The notes under the pieces are model-generated. The model was not told where the DNA came from, ran no database searches, and saw only the letters and a list, made by a program, of their open reading frames with translations. Of a stretch of DNA of 34,072 nucleotides, positions 31,630-34,072 are shown one piece after another; position 1 is the stretch's first letter, and the number at the start of each line of letters is the position of its first letter. The stretch covers positions 1 through 34,072 of the IMG/VR virus record IMGVR_UViG_3300024259_001202; one strand, given 5' to 3'. The translations under genes and the position numbers were made by a program. Source of the DNA: a virus.

Positions 31630-32736
31630 ATGTCTCACATGCGATTCGGCGGCGTTTGTTGTTGTTGCCGGGTACTCAACGATGATTTCGACCGCGACAA
31701 CTCGACCGACCTTGGCAACAATTGGACCGAGGCTTCGGGCGACTGGTCGATTCTTTCTAATGGACTCAAGAACGCAGCGTCAAGCGGCGGGATTGCTCTA
31801 TGCGATTCGCCGCACCCGATGGGTGAATGCGAGGTCGTGGCGCGTGTGACGTGGACCGGTGGATCACTGGCCGCGGAAGGCGGCCTTGTGACGAACTACG
31901 TCGACGCGAACAATTATAGTTATGCGGTGATCACCCGCAAAGCGCCGGGCGTCGGCGATACGCTGGAAATTTACAACGTGGTCGGCGGTGCGGCGGCGAC
32001 GCTCGAAGCGGGTCCGCTCGACATTGACGACCCAGCCACGCCCACGTTGACCGTCTGTCACGCGAATAATATCCTGACGGCCGAGGTCAACGGCTACCGG
32101 CTAAGTGCGCAGGTCGACGGCACGGGCGACCAGGTGGGCGTGTGGAGCGAGCCGGCCGGGGCGCAATCCAATACGTTTGATAATTTCACGTTTTGGCGGC
32201 ACCAAAACGAGCACCTGAAACGCTGTCCGGAGTGTAAGCACGTGACCGAAGATGCGTGCTGTACGGAGAGCGAGGATTTCTATGTCGTCGACCTGGGGGC
32301 CGGCGGCCTAACCGATACGATCTACACGGCGTGTAGCTTTTGCGACGACATCGCCGGCGAGTTTTTGGTCGAGCGTGCGCCGTCCGGCGGCAATGATTGT
32401 ATTTGGGAGTATTCCGGAAACCTGACACAATGCGACTGCGACAACTCCGACGAGGACTGCGACGAGCCGGGCTACCCGGGTACGGTCGACATCGATATTG
32501 AGGTGACGCGGTACGTAAGCGGCGACGGATGCAAGTGGCGGGTGACGGTTGCTGCGACGTGGAACTGTTCGCCCAACGGCATAGACCCGTGCGGCGGACC
32601 GAGTGCGACCTACCACTCGGCCGAGGTGACCACCGACGACCAGGACGACCTGCCGGTGACGCTTACGCTTTCGGCCAGTAGCACGACGCGGTGCGGCGGG
32701 GCCTGGCCGGCAACGATCATAGTGGAGACGCCCTAA
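31630..32736 (+). CDS. Cysteine-rich tail protein with concanavalin-like (LamG-type) domain
   Basis: 368 residues. N-terminal C-C-C-C run (10-13), then DDFDRDNSTDLGNNWTEASGDWSILSNGLKN, the classic start of a laminin-G/concanavalin-like beta-sandwich (about 17-190). A Cys-rich second half follows (CPECKH, DACC, TACSFC, CDC). I count 21 Cys in total, far more than neighbours, so disulfides or metal sites are likely. Position at the tail end and the glycan-binding fold suggest receptor binding. It is adjacent to another Cys-rich gene. Confidence 0.65.
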   Translation: MSHMRFGGVCCCCRVLNDDFDRDNSTDLGNNWTEASGDWSILSNGLKNAASSGGIALCDSPHPMGECEVVARVTWTGGSLAAEGGLVTNYVDANNYSYAVITRKAPGVGDTLEIYNVVGGAAATLEAGPLDIDDPATPTLTVCHANNILTAEVNGYRLSAQVDGTGDQVGVWSEPAGAQSNTFDNFTFWRHQNEHLKRCPECKHVTEDACCTESEDFYVVDLGAGGLTDTIYTACSFCDDIAGEFLVERAPSGGNDCIWEYSGNLTQCDCDNSDEDCDEPGYPGTVDIDIEVTRYVSGDGCKWRVTVAATWNCSPNGIDPCGGPSATYHSAEVTTDDQDDLPVTLTLSASSTTRCGGAWPATIIVETP

Positions 32737-33101
32737 TGACCGCTTGCCGATTCGAAAACGACGGCCAACCGCCCGACGACGCGGGCCGCTATCGGCACGT
32801 GTGCGTCGCGTGCGGCGTCGTGCGGCGGAGTAAGTACGCCGAGCCGCGAAGGATTCACCGCCGGTGCGGTGCGGCACACGGGCCGCCCCGGCCGCCTGAG
32901 TGTGATGCCCTCGGCCCGCTGGTCGACGAGATCGCCTATACGTCGCCCTGCGGCCAGCCAGCACGGGCGAGGGTCTATGAGTGCGAACAGCACGGGCGGT
33001 GCCTGAGGCGGGCAGTTAGGGGCACTGAGCACGGGCTGATTGATTGCCGTGGATGCGAGGACCGAGAGCCTCGCGAATCACGTCGCACGGCGTCGACATA
33101 A
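32736..33101 (+). CDS. Cysteine-rich zinc-knuckle-type protein, 121 aa
   Basis: TAATG junction with the previous gene and GTGGAGACG upstream. Ten Cys in 121 residues, including CVACG and a following H-R-R-C-G (zinc-ribbon-like), a mid-region CGQPA, and a C-terminal CRGCED. Basic at both ends. It may be a structural or metal-binding partner of the preceding Cys-rich protein, or a small DNA-binding protein ending the late operon. Not otherwise recognised. Confidence 0.6.
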   Translation: MTACRFENDGQPPDDAGRYRHVCVACGVVRRSKYAEPRRIHRRCGAAHGPPRPPECDALGPLVDEIAYTSPCGQPARARVYECEQHGRCLRRAVRGTEHGLIDCRGCEDREPRESRRTAST

Positions 33102-33175
33102 GCCCCTGATTCTCGCCACATCCAAGCCCCCCCCGGTTTGGGTCCTTTTGGGCGGCCCGAGGGGGCCCGCGGGTT

Positions 33176-33193
33176 TGCGAGTGCGCATTTTTT
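33176..33193 (+). terminator. Short-stem intrinsic terminator
   Basis: TGCG (33176-33179), loop AGTG, CGCA (33184-33187) and six T (33188-33193). A second GC-rich hairpin (GGCCC 33154-33158 with GGGCC 33163-33167) lies just upstream. Together they probably end the late transcript. Confidence 0.55.
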
Positions 33194-33200
33194 ACACAAA

Positions 33201-33304
33201 CGGGGTGTAATTCGGGTAGGTAGTAGCGGTAGCACCCCGCAAAATACTTTCCGCCTACTAACCCAAGCCCCACAACCGACTTACGGCAACCCGCCAAAAT
33301 ACTT
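33201..33304 (+). promoter_or_regulatory. Operator-like repeats
   Basis: Inverted repeat CGGGGTG (33201-33207) with CACCCCG (33233-33239). Two direct repeats follow, CCCGC-AAAATACTT (33236-33249) and CCCGCCAAAATACTT (33290-33304). The ATACTT part recurs at 33361-33366 in the -10 box of the next promoter. The 33102-33414 region holds only such signals and no gene I can support. Confidence 0.5.
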
Positions 33305-33323
33305 CTCGGATTCCGTGGAAATC

Positions 33324-33365
33324 TATCGGATAGCGGGTAGCCGATACCGATTAATCTGTTATACT
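33324..33365 (+). promoter_or_regulatory. Extended -10 promoter with inverted-repeat operator
   Basis: TG at 33357-33358, one base, then TATACT at 33360-33365 (five of six matches), an extended -10 element. The -35 window is poor. The inverted repeat TATCGG (33324-33329) and CCGATA (33341-33346) overlaps it and is a likely protein-binding site. Transcription should begin near 33371 and run to the gene at 33415. Confidence 0.5.
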
Positions 33366-33389
33366 TCCTACTGAAATGGGAACACGCAA

Positions 33390-33414
33390 CACACACAAAC
33401 GAAGGAACGAAACG
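33390..33414 (+). repeat. Leader repeat carrying the ribosome site, copy 1
   Basis: ACACACAAACGAAGGAACGA-type sequence. A near copy, ACACACGAACGAAAGGAACGA, occurs at about 33671-33691. AAGGAAC in each is the ribosome site of the next gene. Confidence 0.7.
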
Positions 33415-33639
33415 ATGAACGAAACCAAGACGCTGGCGACGGCGAACGACATCGGCAAGCGGATCGGGCGGGCGATGGCCAATGACGCGATGGCCGACGG
33501 GATGCCCACCGAGTGGACTGGGCTCGACGCACAGGACGGCGACGAGTTGCTGGCGTTGGGCATCGATGCCGATGACCCCGAATGGGCCGCGGCGGAAGAT
33601 TCGGCTCAGTTCGAGTTCCACCGCATCGTGTTGTCGTGA
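33415..33639 (+). CDS. Small acidic early protein, 74 aa
   Basis: ATG at 33415 after AAGGAAC. An in-frame ATG at 33376 lies about where transcription should begin, so it is less likely. Sequence: ANDIGKRIGRAMANDAMADG, then PTEWTGLDAQDGDELLALGIDADDPEWAAAEDSAQFEF. Small acidic helical proteins of this style occur in early regions of environmental phages; function unknown. Confidence 0.65.
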   Translation: MNETKTLATANDIGKRIGRAMANDAMADGMPTEWTGLDAQDGDELLALGIDADDPEWAAAEDSAQFEFHRIVLS

Positions 33640-33670
33640 CCACCCCCCGCGGGGCATGACACACAGCAGC

Positions 33671-33693
33671 ACACACGAACGAAAGGAACGACC
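33671..33693 (+). repeat. Leader repeat carrying the ribosome site, copy 2
   Basis: Near copy of the leader at about 33390-33414; AAAGGAAC precedes the GTG at 33694. Confidence 0.7.
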
Positions 33694-34072
33694 GTGACAC
33701 TCCTTGCCGACATCACTCGACTCTGCGGCAGTAAGCCGTGCGATGGTAGCCATGAGCATATTGCATCGTGCCGCGACTTGGAGCGCGCCTGGGACACATG
33801 CGAGCGTGGCGATCACCTATTATGGGTGGCTGGTCGACTCGATGTTGATCGGCGCAAGATCGTAATGGCCGCGTGCCGATGTGCAAGACTGGTACTGCAC
33901 CTGGCGGCTGGCCCTGAGGCAGGTGTCGCTGTGCTCACGGCAGAGCGGTGGTGTCGAGGGGAGGCGACGGTGCCCGAGGTGCGTGCTGCTGCTGATGCTG
34001 CTGCTGCTGCTTATGCTGCTGCTGCTGCTGATGCTGCTTATGCTGCTGCTGCTGCTGCTGCTTATGCTGCTG
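33694..34072 (+). CDS. Imm-5-like (putative immunity) protein, 5' part; runs off window
   Basis: GTG start after AAAGGAACGACC. The sequence C-x-x-x-x-D-LERAWDTCERGDHLLWVAGRLDVDRRKIVMAACRCARLVL, then AERWCRGEATVPEVRAAADAAAAA, matches the Imm-5-like family. These proteins have a conserved W-x-x-C/C-G start, RRKIVxAACxCAR and ExWxRGEAT elements and a terminal Ala-rich repeat region. Here the repeats (Ala with Tyr or Asp) run into the window edge at about 33985-34072, so the stop is outside. The family is named as immunity-related; in a phage it could block a host toxin or serve another defence-related role. It is partial here. Confidence 0.72.
   Translation, partial: MTLLADITRLCGSKPCDGSHEHIASCRDLERAWDTCERGDHLLWVAGRLDVDRRKIVMAACRCARLVLHLAAGPEAGVAVLTAERWCRGEATVPEVRAAADAAAAAYAAAAADAAYAAAAAAAYAA
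33985..34072 (+). repeat. GCT (Ala) trinucleotide-type repeat at the right edge
   Basis: Runs of GCT with interspersed GAT and TAT, from about 33985 to the last base. In frame as Ala with Asp or Tyr. Like the left-edge repeat it uses GAT and TAT as partner codons. Confidence 0.9.

Overview
The window looks like part of the genome of an uncultivated tailed double-stranded DNA phage, or a prophage. The architecture is siphovirus-like: a GpA-family terminase, lambda-type portal, S49 head protease with nested scaffold, lambda-E-like capsid, tail tube, frameshifted tail chaperone and a short tape measure. Essentially every recognisable gene is on the + strand, genes are tightly packed with ATGA, GTGA or TGATG junctions, and most have good Shine-Dalgarno (SD) sites. 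The DNA is GC-rich. No integrase, repressor, tRNA or DNA polymerase is visible, so lifestyle and completeness cannot be judged. The host is not identifiable from the sequence; the styles of the small accessory proteins recall phages of environmental bacteria such as Planctomycetota, but this is only an impression.

Layout. (1) 1-7501, early/DNA-metabolism region: a Gly-rich repeat protein end, a zinc-binding replication-type protein, a nucleoside deoxyribosyltransferase-like protein, an SF2/SNF2-like helicase, a radical SAM protein, an SPPF-motif DNA methyltransferase, a RuvC-like resolvase, a string of small genes joined by a repeated junction sequence, an excisionase-like HTH protein and a Mom-like DNA adenine-modification protein. 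(2) 7502-8045: 544 bases without a convincing gene but rich in perfect stems. A canonical intrinsic terminator reads on the minus strand, suggesting a structured antisense-direction noncoding RNA. A sigma70-like promoter then fires directly at the next start codon. (3) 8046-11264, lysis-like region: papain-like (NlpC/P60-type) hydrolase, a secreted trypsin-like protease with a C-terminal membrane anchor, and small membrane proteins. (4) 11273-15030: host-recognition and virion-fibre type proteins. (5) 15030-23580: terminase subunits, portal, protease/scaffold, decoration, capsid and connector genes. (6) 23591-33101: tail genes, including a canonical A_AAA_AAA -1 frameshift site just before the tape measure gene. 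(7) 33102-34072: terminator, operator-like repeats, an extended -10 promoter and the start of an early-type operon, ending inside an Ala-rich Imm-5-like gene.

How it fits together: right-end genes restart an early-type transcription unit that would logically continue into genes like those at the left end. Both window ends fall in GCT/GGC-type codon repeats and the two reading frames are in phase if the ends are joined, so circular closure or an assembly break in repeats should be tested. The modification genes (methyltransferase, radical SAM protein, Mom-like protein) probably serve anti-restriction. The strongest candidate for something undescribed is the structured RNA at about 7525-8010; the secreted membrane-anchored protease and the repeat-bounded small-gene cassette are next.
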